From contig JAHFGZ010000015.1 in the NCBI GenBank assembly GCA_023247155.1, forward strand, positions 14,657 to 20,589: 5,933 bases of DNA, given 5' to 3'. The translations under genes were made by a program, and so were the position numbers. Below the pieces are notes generated by a model that worked only from the letters and a program-made list of their open reading frames with translations, had not been told where the DNA came from and made no database searches. This document shows, in pieces, positions 1-5,385 of the stretch (the first letter of the stretch is position 1; the number at the start of each line of letters is the position of its first letter). The stretch comes from Candidatus Omnitrophota bacterium. Lineage in GTDB: Bacteria > Omnitrophota > Gorgyraeia > Aquiviventales > Aquiviventaceae.

Positions 1-1665
1 GAGCGGGCCCAGCGCGCGCTCCTCTCGCGCCTCTCGCGCAAGGCGCCGACGGAGCAGTGGCTCGTGGTGATGACCGCCCCGGTCGGGTCGCTCACGCCGC
101 AGCCGACGAGCGACGTGGCCTCGCTCCGGCAGGCGATTGAAGACGCGCGGGTCAGCCATCTCGGCGGCAACCTGTCCACGGCCGCCCACATCGGGCGGAT
201 GCTGCTCACCGCCGAGCCCGACCGGACGGTGGTGGTGACCGATGAGGCGCGTCCGGCCGAGGTGACTCCCCCGCCAGGCGGGGGAGATGGCGAGCGGGAG
301 CGAGCCAGAAGGGGGCCGCCCCCGGCGAGGGGGGCGGGGGATCGCCTCCAGTGGGTCGCGGTGGGCGCGCCGACTCCCAACGCGGCGCTCGTGGGGCTCG
401 ACGCGCAGGGGCCGCTGTGCCATGCGGCCGAGGCGAGCGTGGTGGCGACGGTGCAGAACTTCTCCGACGAGGAGACGGGGGTGACCGTCACCGCCGCGCA
501 GGGCGGCCGCCGGCTCGCCGAGGCCTCCGCCGCCTTCGCCCCCGGTGAGCGGCGGTCGCTTGCGCTGGCGCTCCCCGATGAGACGTCGGGCTGGGTGGAC
601 ATCGCGCTCGCCGCGAAACGGGACGGCCTGGAGGCGGACAACCGCGCCTGGCTCGACCTCCGCCTCGGCGCCACCGCGCCCATCGTCGTGCGCCCGCACA
701 CCGCGGCGTTCAGGGACACCCTCTCCGCCTGGCTCGGGGCCTGCGAGACCCTGACCTGGACGGTGGAAGAGGAGGGCGGTCCGCCGGCCGCACCGCATGG
801 CAGGGAACCACTCGTCATCACAGACCAGGGGGACGCGACTCATGGCGCTGTCGCGTCGATGGTCTTCGAGTCCCCCAGCCCGCCGCGCCCCATCCTCAGC
901 CGCTGGGTGGTGGCATCGGGCCATCCCATCGGCTCGTACCTGGCGCCGGTCGAGACGGTAGCCGCCGCGCTCACCCTGTCGCCATGGACCGGGTCCTCCG
1001 GGGTGGTGGTCGTCGCCGCCCTGGTGAGCGGCCGGAAGGTGCCTGTGGTCGTCGCCGATGAGCGGGAGGGGTTGCGGACCGTCGTGATGCGGCTCGATCC
1101 CTCCCGCAACCGCGGCACCACGCCGGTGCTCCTGGCGTTCTTCAACAGCCTGCGCTGGCTGATGGGGAAATCGGCTGACACGATGGGCGGGCCGCTGTCC
1201 GCCGGCGGCTTTCTGCCGGGCCGCGTGACGGTGCGCCGCCCGGACGGCTCGACAGACCACACGGACTCATCCGGTGGGACGGTGAGCTATGACGCGGCGA
1301 CGGTGGCCGGCCTCTATCGCTTCCTCCAGGGGTCCGCGGAGGTCACCGTGGCGGCGAATTTCTTCGACCCGGTGGAGTCCAACCTCCTGCACCGCGCGTC
1401 CACCTGGCGCGCCCCCCCACCATCCCAGTTGGTGGGGGGGCAGGCCGCGCCCCCATCCGCCGCCGCGGCGGGGGCCGGCACGGAGGCGGCCGGCGCCACC
1501 CGGGCGGTCCACCCGCTCTCCCGCGTCCTGATGCTCGCGATCCTCGTCGTGTTGCTCATCGAGTGGTGGTGGTACACCCGAGGAGACCGGTTCCCTCTTT
1601 CCCATCGGACGTCGATAGGAAACAGGGAACCGGTCCCGGGACAGTCGGAGATTCTCCAGTCATGA
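1..1665 (+). CDS. BatA-like membrane-anchored VWA protein, 5'-truncated by the window
   Basis: The frame is open from base 1, so the true start lies upstream; 554 residues are visible. The first ~85 residues look like the C-terminal part of a VWA domain: a strand ending in VVMTAP, then TSD..LRQAI, GGNLSTA and the strand VVVTDE. The metal-binding DxSxS end is off the window. A beta-rich region follows (about residues 118-205), then a region with RLDPSRNRGTTPVLL (about 358-372) and the motif AANFFDPVESN (451-461), which is usual near the membrane end of such proteins. One transmembrane helix lies at about 508-526 (LMLAILVVLLIEWWW). Homologues sit beside MoxR ATPase and DUF58 genes and are thought to act in membrane-associated assembly; the exact role is unknown. 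The stop overlaps the next ATG by 4 bp. Low-complexity Pro/Gly/Arg stretches at 87-116 and about 471-495 are encoded by palindromic DNA and look like insertions. The family call is from motifs only. Confidence 0.8.
   Translation, partial: ERAQRALLSRLSRKAPTEQWLVVMTAPVGSLTPQPTSDVASLRQAIEDARVSHLGGNLSTAAHIGRMLLTAEPDRTVVVTDEARPAEVTPPPGGGDGERERARRGPPPARGAGDRLQWVAVGAPTPNAALVGLDAQGPLCHAAEASVVATVQNFSDEETGVTVTAAQGGRRLAEASAAFAPGERRSLALALPDETSGWVDIALAAKRDGLEADNRAWLDLRLGATAPIVVRPHTAAFRDTLSAWLGACETLTWTVEEEGGPPAAPHGREPLVITDQGDATHGAVASMVFESPSPPRPILSRWVVASGHPIGSYLAPVETVAAALTLSPWTGSSGVVVVAALVSGRKVPVVVADEREGLRTVVMRLDPSRNRGTTPVLLAFFNSLRWLMGKSADTMGGPLSAGGFLPGRVTVRRPDGSTDHTDSSGGTVSYDAATVAGLYRFLQGSAEVTVAANFFDPVESNLLHRASTWRAPPPSQLVGGQAAPPSAAAAGAGTEAAGATRAVHPLSRVLMLAILVVLLIEWWWYTRGDRFPLSHRTSIGNREPVPGQSEILQS
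260..347. repeat. 88-bp palindromic element inserted in frame in the VWA gene
   Basis: The ends form an imperfect inverted repeat: 260-275 (AGGTGACTCCCCCGCC) against 333-347, whose reverse complement is AGGCGATCCCCCGCC, i.e. one mismatch and one gap. Inside are a perfect 10-bp-arm hairpin with a 1-base loop (266-275/277-286) and a second hairpin of 8-bp arms (316-323/330-337). It encodes a Pro/Gly/Arg-rich stretch between the predicted strand VVVTDE and the next strand LQWVAVG, where related proteins have a short loop. It is probably a mobile palindromic sequence tolerated because it falls in a surface loop. No target duplication was seen. Confidence 0.6.
1411..1475. repeat. Pair of GC-rich hairpins in the linker before the membrane helix
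   Basis: The first hairpin has perfect 12-bp arms (1411-1422 GCCCCCCCACCA and 1430-1441) around a 7-base loop. It is followed by a less regular inverted repeat with outer arms 1449-1454/1470-1475 enclosing the perfect palindrome CGCCGCGGCG (1461-1470). The DNA encodes a Pro/Ala/Gly-rich linker between the last globular part of the VWA protein and its transmembrane helix. It may be a second in-frame palindromic insertion; an ordinary low-complexity linker with incidental symmetry is the alternative for the second half. Confidence 0.5.
1585..1635. repeat. Long REP-like palindrome in the 3' end of the VWA gene
   Basis: Arms 1585-1596 (GACCGGTTCCCT) and 1624-1635 are perfect 12-bp complements. 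Continuing inward, five pairs (1598-1602/1622-1618) and four pairs (1604-1607/1617-1614, allowing a shifted register by single mismatches) bring the stem to about 21 pairs with a loop near 1608-1613. A 10-bp palindrome GTCCCGGGAC (1633-1642) adjoins it. It lies after the transmembrane helix and encodes most of the short cytoplasmic tail of the VWA protein, ending about 26 bp before the next start codon. It resembles REP-type elements in form, but the family cannot be assigned. Confidence 0.6.
1647..1657 (+). promoter_or_regulatory. Shine-Dalgarno inside a small inverted repeat
   Basis: GGAGATTCTCC holds the only plausible ribosome binding core (GGAG, 1647-1650), 11 bases before the ATG at 1662. 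The sequence CTCC at 1654-1657 could pair with it over a 3-base loop. With the ATGA overlap this would make initiation depend on ribosomes arriving from the upstream gene. The stem is only four or five pairs, so the effect may be slight. Confidence 0.35.
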
Positions 1666-4259
1666 CGGTACCATCGCTGGTCCTCATCCTGTCAAGTTTG
1701 GGTTTTATCCTCTGGCGGGGCCGACGCATCCCGCTCTCCGGATGGCGCAGGCGGCTGGCCGTCGGCTGCCGCCTCGCGGCGATCGGCGCGCTGGGCGCGG
1801 CCCTGCTCGGTGGCGCGCGCCATCGCCAGACGGACGTGCCGCGGTACCTGCTCTACCTCGTGGACGGCTCGGCCAGCATCGACGCGCGCCAGCGCGAGTG
1901 GCTGGCGCGGCGCATCGCCTCGGTCGACGCGCTGCGCCCTGCAGGGATGGAGCGCGCCGTCGCCGCCTTCGGCGCCGATGCGCGTCTCGTCGTGCCGTTC
2001 GGGCGGGAGCGGCTGGACGACCCACACGCGATCCGGCGCGCCCTGGAGGGCGCAGGGGTGAACCCGGCGCACACCAATGTGGAGGCCGCGCTGCTCTCCG
2101 TGCCGGCGTGGCTGCCGCCCCGGCACCTCTCCGCTCAGCCGGGCGGGACGCCGGAGCGCCGCGGCAGCGTCGTGCTGCTCAGCGACGGACGGGAGACGAC
2201 CGGCAGCGCCGCCGGCATCACCGCCGCGGTGAGGCGGCTGGGCCTCTCGGTCTTCCCCGTGCCGCCGCCGCTCTTCGGCGAGGCGACGACCGCCTGGGAG
2301 GAGCTCGCGGTGCCGCCGGTCGTCCAGCAGGGCTCGCCGGTGCCGCTCCAGCTGGTGGTGGCCAACGGCTCGCCGCGACCCAAACGGGCTGAGGTGGCCG
2401 TCGCCCTGCACGGCGTGGTCATCAAGCGCCAGCGGATGGTGGTGCGCCCGGGCTGGCAGGTGCTCAGCCTGGACATCCCCGCCATCGGGCGCGGGACGAT
2501 GGCCCTCGATGTCGACCTGGCCATCCCCGAGGAGCGCCTGGCCGAGCGCCGCCGCGCGTACACGGAGGTCGAAGGCCCGCCCCGCATCGCGCTGGTCACC
2601 GACCGCACCGCCTCCCTGTCCCCGTTCGCCTCGGCGCTGAAGCGCCGCGAGATGGAGCTCTCGGTCCTCAGCCCCTCGGAGCTGCCGGGGCAACCGACGG
2701 GCGCCACCCCGCTGCTGGACTACGACGCGCTCGTGCTGTTCAACCTCCCCAAGTCGTCGCTGGCCGACGGCCAGGTGGAGGCGATCCGGGCCTACGTGGA
2801 ACGGTTCGGCGGCGGGCTCGTGATGGTCGGGCTGGGCGGCGAGCTGGCGCACGAGATTCAGACCCCGTCGCCGCTTGACGCGCTCCTGCCGGTGCAGTTT
2901 GAGCCGAAGGGGCTGCGAGAGGCGAAGCGGCGGGTCTGCATGATCCTGCTGATCGACCGCTCCGCGTCCATGCTGGGGCCGCGCATCGCGGCGACCAAGC
3001 GGGCGGCGGTCGCGCTCGTCAACCAGCTCGCCCCGGAGGACCTGGTCGGCATCCTGGCCTTCGACACCCAGCCGTACGTCGTGGCGGAGGTCCAGCAGGC
3101 CGGGCAGGTCGGGCCGCGCCTGGTGGAGAAGCTGGTCAAGCTCCGCTCAAGCGGGGGAACGGACGTCTACCCGGCGCTGACCGCCTCGGCAAGCCGCCTT
3201 GAGCTCACCGGCGCGACGCTGCAGCACATCATCCTGCTCTCGGACGGCAACACCCCGTTCAACCGCGCGGCGTACACCGCGCTCGCGGAGTCGTTCCGAC
3301 GCGGCGGCATCACGGTTAGCACCATCGGGATCGGCGCCGCGTTCATCAACGAGGACTACCTCACGTGGCTGGCCGAGGCCACCGGCGGCACGTTCTACCA
3401 GATGCGCAGCCTCGAGGAGCTGCCGCAGCTCATCGCCCGCGATACCCAGCGGGAGCTGGGCCGCCTGCCGTTCGCCGAGGGGCTCTTCCGCCCCTCGAAG
3501 ACGCCGACCGCCGAATGGTTTGCCGACACCGATGACTGGCCGATGCTCCGCGGCTACGTGACGGCGACCGCCAAGCCGGGCAGCCGCGTGGAGCTGACCG
3601 TCGACGGGGGCGAGGGCGAGGAGCCGCTGCTGGTCCGCTGGACGGTCGGGCAGGGACGGGTCGCGTCGTTCACCTCCGATGCGGACGTGCGCTGGTCGCC
3701 GGACTGGATCCGCTGGCCGGGGTTCGAGGGGACGTGGGGCCAGGTCGTCCGCTGGGCCATGCGGCCGCGGATGACGGAAGAGCTGTTCGTGTGGGTCGAT
3801 GAGAGCCGCGCGGTGGCGCAACTGGTGGTCGAGGGTGCGCTCCAGGACCCGCGGGGCACGCTCATCGCCGGCGAAGAGGGCGCGTCGTTTCCGCTCTCGC
3901 TTGTGCAGACGGGCGCCTGGCGGTGGCAGGCGTCGCTGGAGCAGGTGCCGAGCGGATGGTACCAGGTGGCGCTGGAGTCCACCCCGCCGGATCCGGATCA
4001 TGGGCCGCTCTTCGCCAGGCGCTGGGTGCAGCTCGGCACGCCGCCGGCAGCGCAGGAGCTGCCCGGACAGCCGCCCCGCGAGCCGCTGCTGCGGCAGCTT
4101 GCGCGCGCGACGTCGGGCGCCTACGACGCGCCGGATCGGGCGCTGCTGCCGCCGACGACCACAGCGGCGGTGGCCGAGCCGCTCTTCGTCTGGTGGCTGC
4201 CCGTCGTCATCATCGCGCTCCTGCTGGACATCGCCGCCCGCGGCTCCTCGATGCTATGA
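1662..4259 (+). CDS. Double-VWA membrane protein with amidotransferase-like middle domain
   Basis: 865 residues. The ATG at 1662 overlaps the previous stop (ATGA), with GGAG at 1647-1650 as a distant Shine-Dalgarno, and begins a hydrophobic segment (about 4-18); a second membrane segment covers about 33-52. VWA domain 1 carries a full MIDAS: D68-x-S70-x-S72, T138 and S174-D175-G176. Residues about 308-420 are Rossmann-like (RIALVTD, then YDALVLFNLP and FGGGLVMVGLGGE), resembling the class I glutamine amidotransferase fold without a recognisable catalytic Cys/His/Glu triad. VWA domain 2 has D432-x-S434-x-S436, T500 and S527-D528-G529. A beta-rich region with the motif VGQGRVASFTSD follows, and a final membrane helix lies at about 841-857. 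Both VWA domains are therefore predicted outside the cytoplasm and able to bind a divalent metal and a protein ligand. This multi-domain layout is known from VWA proteins of MoxR-linked clusters; the ligand is unknown. An in-frame GTG at 1563 is possible but less likely as start. Confidence 0.88.
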   Translation: MTVPSLVLILSSLGFILWRGRRIPLSGWRRRLAVGCRLAAIGALGAALLGGARHRQTDVPRYLLYLVDGSASIDARQREWLARRIASVDALRPAGMERAVAAFGADARLVVPFGRERLDDPHAIRRALEGAGVNPAHTNVEAALLSVPAWLPPRHLSAQPGGTPERRGSVVLLSDGRETTGSAAGITAAVRRLGLSVFPVPPPLFGEATTAWEELAVPPVVQQGSPVPLQLVVANGSPRPKRAEVAVALHGVVIKRQRMVVRPGWQVLSLDIPAIGRGTMALDVDLAIPEERLAERRRAYTEVEGPPRIALVTDRTASLSPFASALKRREMELSVLSPSELPGQPTGATPLLDYDALVLFNLPKSSLADGQVEAIRAYVERFGGGLVMVGLGGELAHEIQTPSPLDALLPVQFEPKGLREAKRRVCMILLIDRSASMLGPRIAATKRAAVALVNQLAPEDLVGILAFDTQPYVVAEVQQAGQVGPRLVEKLVKLRSSGGTDVYPALTASASRLELTGATLQHIILLSDGNTPFNRAAYTALAESFRRGGITVSTIGIGAAFINEDYLTWLAEATGGTFYQMRSLEELPQLIARDTQRELGRLPFAEGLFRPSKTPTAEWFADTDDWPMLRGYVTATAKPGSRVELTVDGGEGEEPLLVRWTVGQGRVASFTSDADVRWSPDWIRWPGFEGTWGQVVRWAMRPRMTEELFVWVDESRAVAQLVVEGALQDPRGTLIAGEEGASFPLSLVQTGAWRWQASLEQVPSGWYQVALESTPPDPDHGPLFARRWVQLGTPPAAQELPGQPPREPLLRQLARATSGAYDAPDRALLPPTTTAAVAEPLFVWWLPVVIIALLLDIAARGSSML

Positions 4260-5170
4260 ACCAGTGTGACCGGTCTGCTCTGTCGAACAACCCCTGGCGG
4301 GTCCTGCCGCGGGCCAGCCCCACGTCCGCCGCGGCGGGGGTTCCATGGCTCGCGACACTCTCGCCCCCCATCCCCCACCGCGTGCGGCGTGGGGCGCCCC
4401 GGCCCGCGTCACCCGCCGAGCGCTGTTCAACAGAACAACAACGGTCCCGCTGTTCAGTCATCGTGTCGGCGGCTGTCATGGTCTCGCTTGTGTGCGCGAC
4501 GCCGGCGGCGGCGCAGCGGCCCTCGATATTCCGCGGGGTTGTCATCGCTGATAGCCCGCTCGGCGTGCGGGTCGTCAGCGTCGAGGAGGCCTCCCAGGCG
4601 CAGCTGGCCGACCTGCGCCCAGACGACATCATCGTCCGCGTGCGGGATGTGGACATCCGCTCCATCGACGAGTTCGCGGTGGTCTCAAGCGCCTTGCGCG
4701 GGCGCGCCGTCGCCGTCCCGGTGCTCATCTTCCGCAACGGCACGCCCCGCGAGCTCACCCTCCATCTCTACAGCTACCCGCTGCTGCAGGCGTGGGGCCT
4801 CCAGGTCGTGCCCGACCACGAGATCCGATTCGCCGAGGCGCGCGTGGGCCTCGACTACTGGAGCCGGTTAGGGAGAGGGTTTGAGGAGGCGGGCAAGCCC
4901 GCCGAGGCGCTCGATGCGTACCTCAACGGGCTGCACAACGTGCCGACGGACACCGCCACCGCGCTCCAGGTCAGCCGGTTATTCATCGCCCTCAGCCGCC
5001 AGCGCCTGGCCGACGGCTCGCTGGCCGACGGGATCGCGGACCTGCGCCAGGCGCTCCAGGTGCTGGAGCGGCTCTTCGACCACCCGCTCACCGGCGAGCA
5101 GCTGCGCCAGGTGCGCTCGCAGCTGCGCGAGACACTCCAGGGCCTCCGCCAGGCCCGCCTCCCCGCGTAA
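4256..5170 (+). CDS. Secreted PDZ-domain protein with TPR-like C-terminus
   Basis: 304 residues from the ATG at 4256, which overlaps the preceding stop (ATGA), the same junction type as between the first two genes. Residues 68-86 form a hydrophobic core ending in ATPAAA before Q87, a typical signal peptidase I site, so the mature protein should be periplasmic or extracellular. A PDZ domain spans about 93-172 (PLGVRVVSV, then DLRPDDIIVRV, ending ELTLHLY). The remainder is helical, with a TPR-like repeat at about 201-234 (LGRGFEEAG, AEALDAYLNGL) and amphipathic helices to the end. No protease domain is present, so it is likely a binding or adaptor protein serving the VWA proteins. The first ~60 residues are odd: residues 7-63 are encoded by a palindromic element. 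Alternative starts are GTG 4463 or ATG 4478, which keep the hydrophobic core but have no visible Shine-Dalgarno; the domain calls do not depend on the start. Confidence 0.78.
   Translation: MNQCDRSALSNNPWRVLPRASPTSAAAGVPWLATLSPPIPHRVRRGAPRPASPAERCSTEQQRSRCSVIVSAAVMVSLVCATPAAAQRPSIFRGVVIADSPLGVRVVSVEEASQAQLADLRPDDIIVRVRDVDIRSIDEFAVVSSALRGRAVAVPVLIFRNGTPRELTLHLYSYPLLQAWGLQVVPDHEIRFAEARVGLDYWSRLGRGFEEAGKPAEALDAYLNGLHNVPTDTATALQVSRLFIALSRQRLADGSLADGIADLRQALQVLERLFDHPLTGEQLRQVRSQLRETLQGLRQARLPA
4277..4436. mobile_element. MITE-like element copy A, inside the PDZ gene 5' end
   Basis: The left end GCTCTGTCGAAC and right end TTCAACAGAAC are imperfect inverted repeats (4275-4291 against 4422-4438, 13 of 17 matching). 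It shares blocks in the same order with the element upstream of lexA: GCTCTGTCGAA at the left end, TGGCGGGTCCTG (4295-4306), CCCCACGTCCG (4318-4328), a GCGTCACCCGC-like block (4406-4416) and TTCAACAGA at the right end. No protein is encoded by it alone. Sequence CGGTCT (4271-4276) before it and CGGTCC (4442-4447) after it lie 171 bp apart and may be a decayed target duplication. It is more diverged than copy B, suggesting an older insertion. Confidence 0.7.
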
Positions 5171-5183
5171 TCCCTCTGACCAG

Positions 5184-5212
5184 TTGCCATCTAGACGGTC
5201 GTCTAGTATACT
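5184..5212 (+). promoter_or_regulatory. Sigma70-type promoter of lexA
   Basis: The -35 box TTGCCA (5184-5189, 5 of 6 to consensus) and -10 box TATACT (5207-5212, 5 of 6) are separated by exactly 17 bp. It begins 13 bp after the PDZ gene stop. The transcription start is predicted near 5218-5220, at the left tip of the downstream palindromic element. Assignment to lexA follows from orientation, position and the enclosed palindrome. Confidence 0.75.
5191..5206. promoter_or_regulatory. Perfect 16-bp palindrome in the promoter spacer, candidate LexA operator
   Basis: CTAGACG-GT-CGTCTAG has perfect 7-bp arms and fills the space between the -35 and -10 boxes of the lexA promoter. LexA proteins are dimers that usually repress their own gene through a dyad overlapping the promoter. 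The sequence is neither the enterobacterial CTGT-N8-ACAG box nor the Bacillus-type CGAAC-N4-GTTCG box, so it would be a lineage-specific SOS box. Binding by LexA is inferred from position and symmetry. Confidence 0.65.
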
Positions 5213-5213
5213 A
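5204..5213. promoter_or_regulatory. Second small palindrome over the -10 box
   Basis: TAGTATACTA is a perfect 10-bp palindrome that contains the whole -10 box and shares TAG with the end of the 16-bp palindrome. It could be part of an extended operator or an alternative repressor site; it may equally be chance symmetry in an AT-rich -10 region. Confidence 0.3.
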
Positions 5214-5217
5214 CCCT
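5208..5217. repeat. Left 10-bp target duplication of element copy B
   Basis: ATACTACCCT here is repeated exactly at 5361-5370, immediately after the right end of the element. The left copy overlaps the -10 box of the lexA promoter. One extra T (5218) separates it from the left inverted repeat. Confidence 0.8.
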
Positions 5218-5218
5218 T

Positions 5219-5360
5219 GCTCTGTCGAAAACCCACTGGATCATGGCGGGTCCTGTCGCCGGGCATCCCCCACGTCCGTCCTCGCCCGTCGGGCTGCGGG
5301 CGGACGCGGGGGTCCCCCGCCCGGCGCCACCCGCTCTTCGAGGTGGGTTTTCAACAGAGC
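5219..5360. mobile_element. MITE-like element copy B, in the lexA leader
   Basis: 142 bp with 18-bp terminal inverted repeats: 5219-5236 (GCTCTGTCGAAAACCCAC) and 5343-5360, one mismatch. The interior is GC-rich with further imperfect pairing (CACGTCCG near 5271-5278 against CGGACGCG near 5301-5308). It encodes no protein and is flanked by an exact 10-bp direct repeat, the hallmark of transposase-mediated insertion of a non-autonomous element. Net insertion is 153 bp. Removing it joins the -10 box to the lexA ribosome binding site with a leader of only about 20 bases. The mobilising transposase is not in the window, and I cannot assign an IS family. Confidence 0.85.
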
Positions 5361-5370
5361 ATACTACCCT
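5361..5370. repeat. Right 10-bp target duplication of element copy B
   Basis: Exact second copy of ATACTACCCT. It sits directly before the CTGTTGGAGG that carries the lexA ribosome binding site, so the element landed between promoter and translation signals without disturbing either. Confidence 0.8.
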
Positions 5371-5375
5371 CTGTT

Positions 5376-5380
5376 GGAGG
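5376..5380 (+). promoter_or_regulatory. lexA ribosome binding site
   Basis: GGAGG ends 5 bases before the ATG at 5386. It is outside the upstream element and its inverted repeat, so the leader hairpin does not directly cover it. It is the clearest Shine-Dalgarno in the window and fixes the lexA start. Confidence 0.85.
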
Positions 5381-5385
5381 CGCTG

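Noticed and set aside
1563..1661. GTG at 1563 as start of the double-VWA protein
   Set aside because: It would add 33 residues encoded by the palindrome and lies inside the upstream gene's membrane helix codons; ATG 1662 begins directly with a hydrophobic segment and forms the ATGA junction.
1692..2852. Long open frame on the minus strand across the second VWA gene
   Set aside because: It is antisense to a gene with two recognisable domains, its translation is rich in Arg, Gly, Ala and His without any motif, and such frames are expected in sequence of this GC content.
3147..4001. Long minus-strand open frame opposite the second VWA domain
   Set aside because: Same pattern: low-complexity Arg/Pro-rich translation, no domain, no Shine-Dalgarno, and the plus frame is clearly coding.
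3923..4255. Upstream extension of the PDZ gene frame into the VWA gene
   Set aside because: The extra translation is Ala/Gly/Arg-rich shadow of the VWA frame; the ATG at 4256 with the ATGA overlap is a far better start.
5219..5360. Element copy B read as an ordinary intrinsic terminator or riboswitch
   Set aside because: The perfect 10-bp flanking duplication and the sequence relation to copy A point to an inserted element; the stem ends in only four T residues, which are themselves paired.
4277..5360. The two elements as a CRISPR or tandem repeat array
   Set aside because: Only two diverged copies, separated by a complete gene, with no regular short repeat and spacer pattern.
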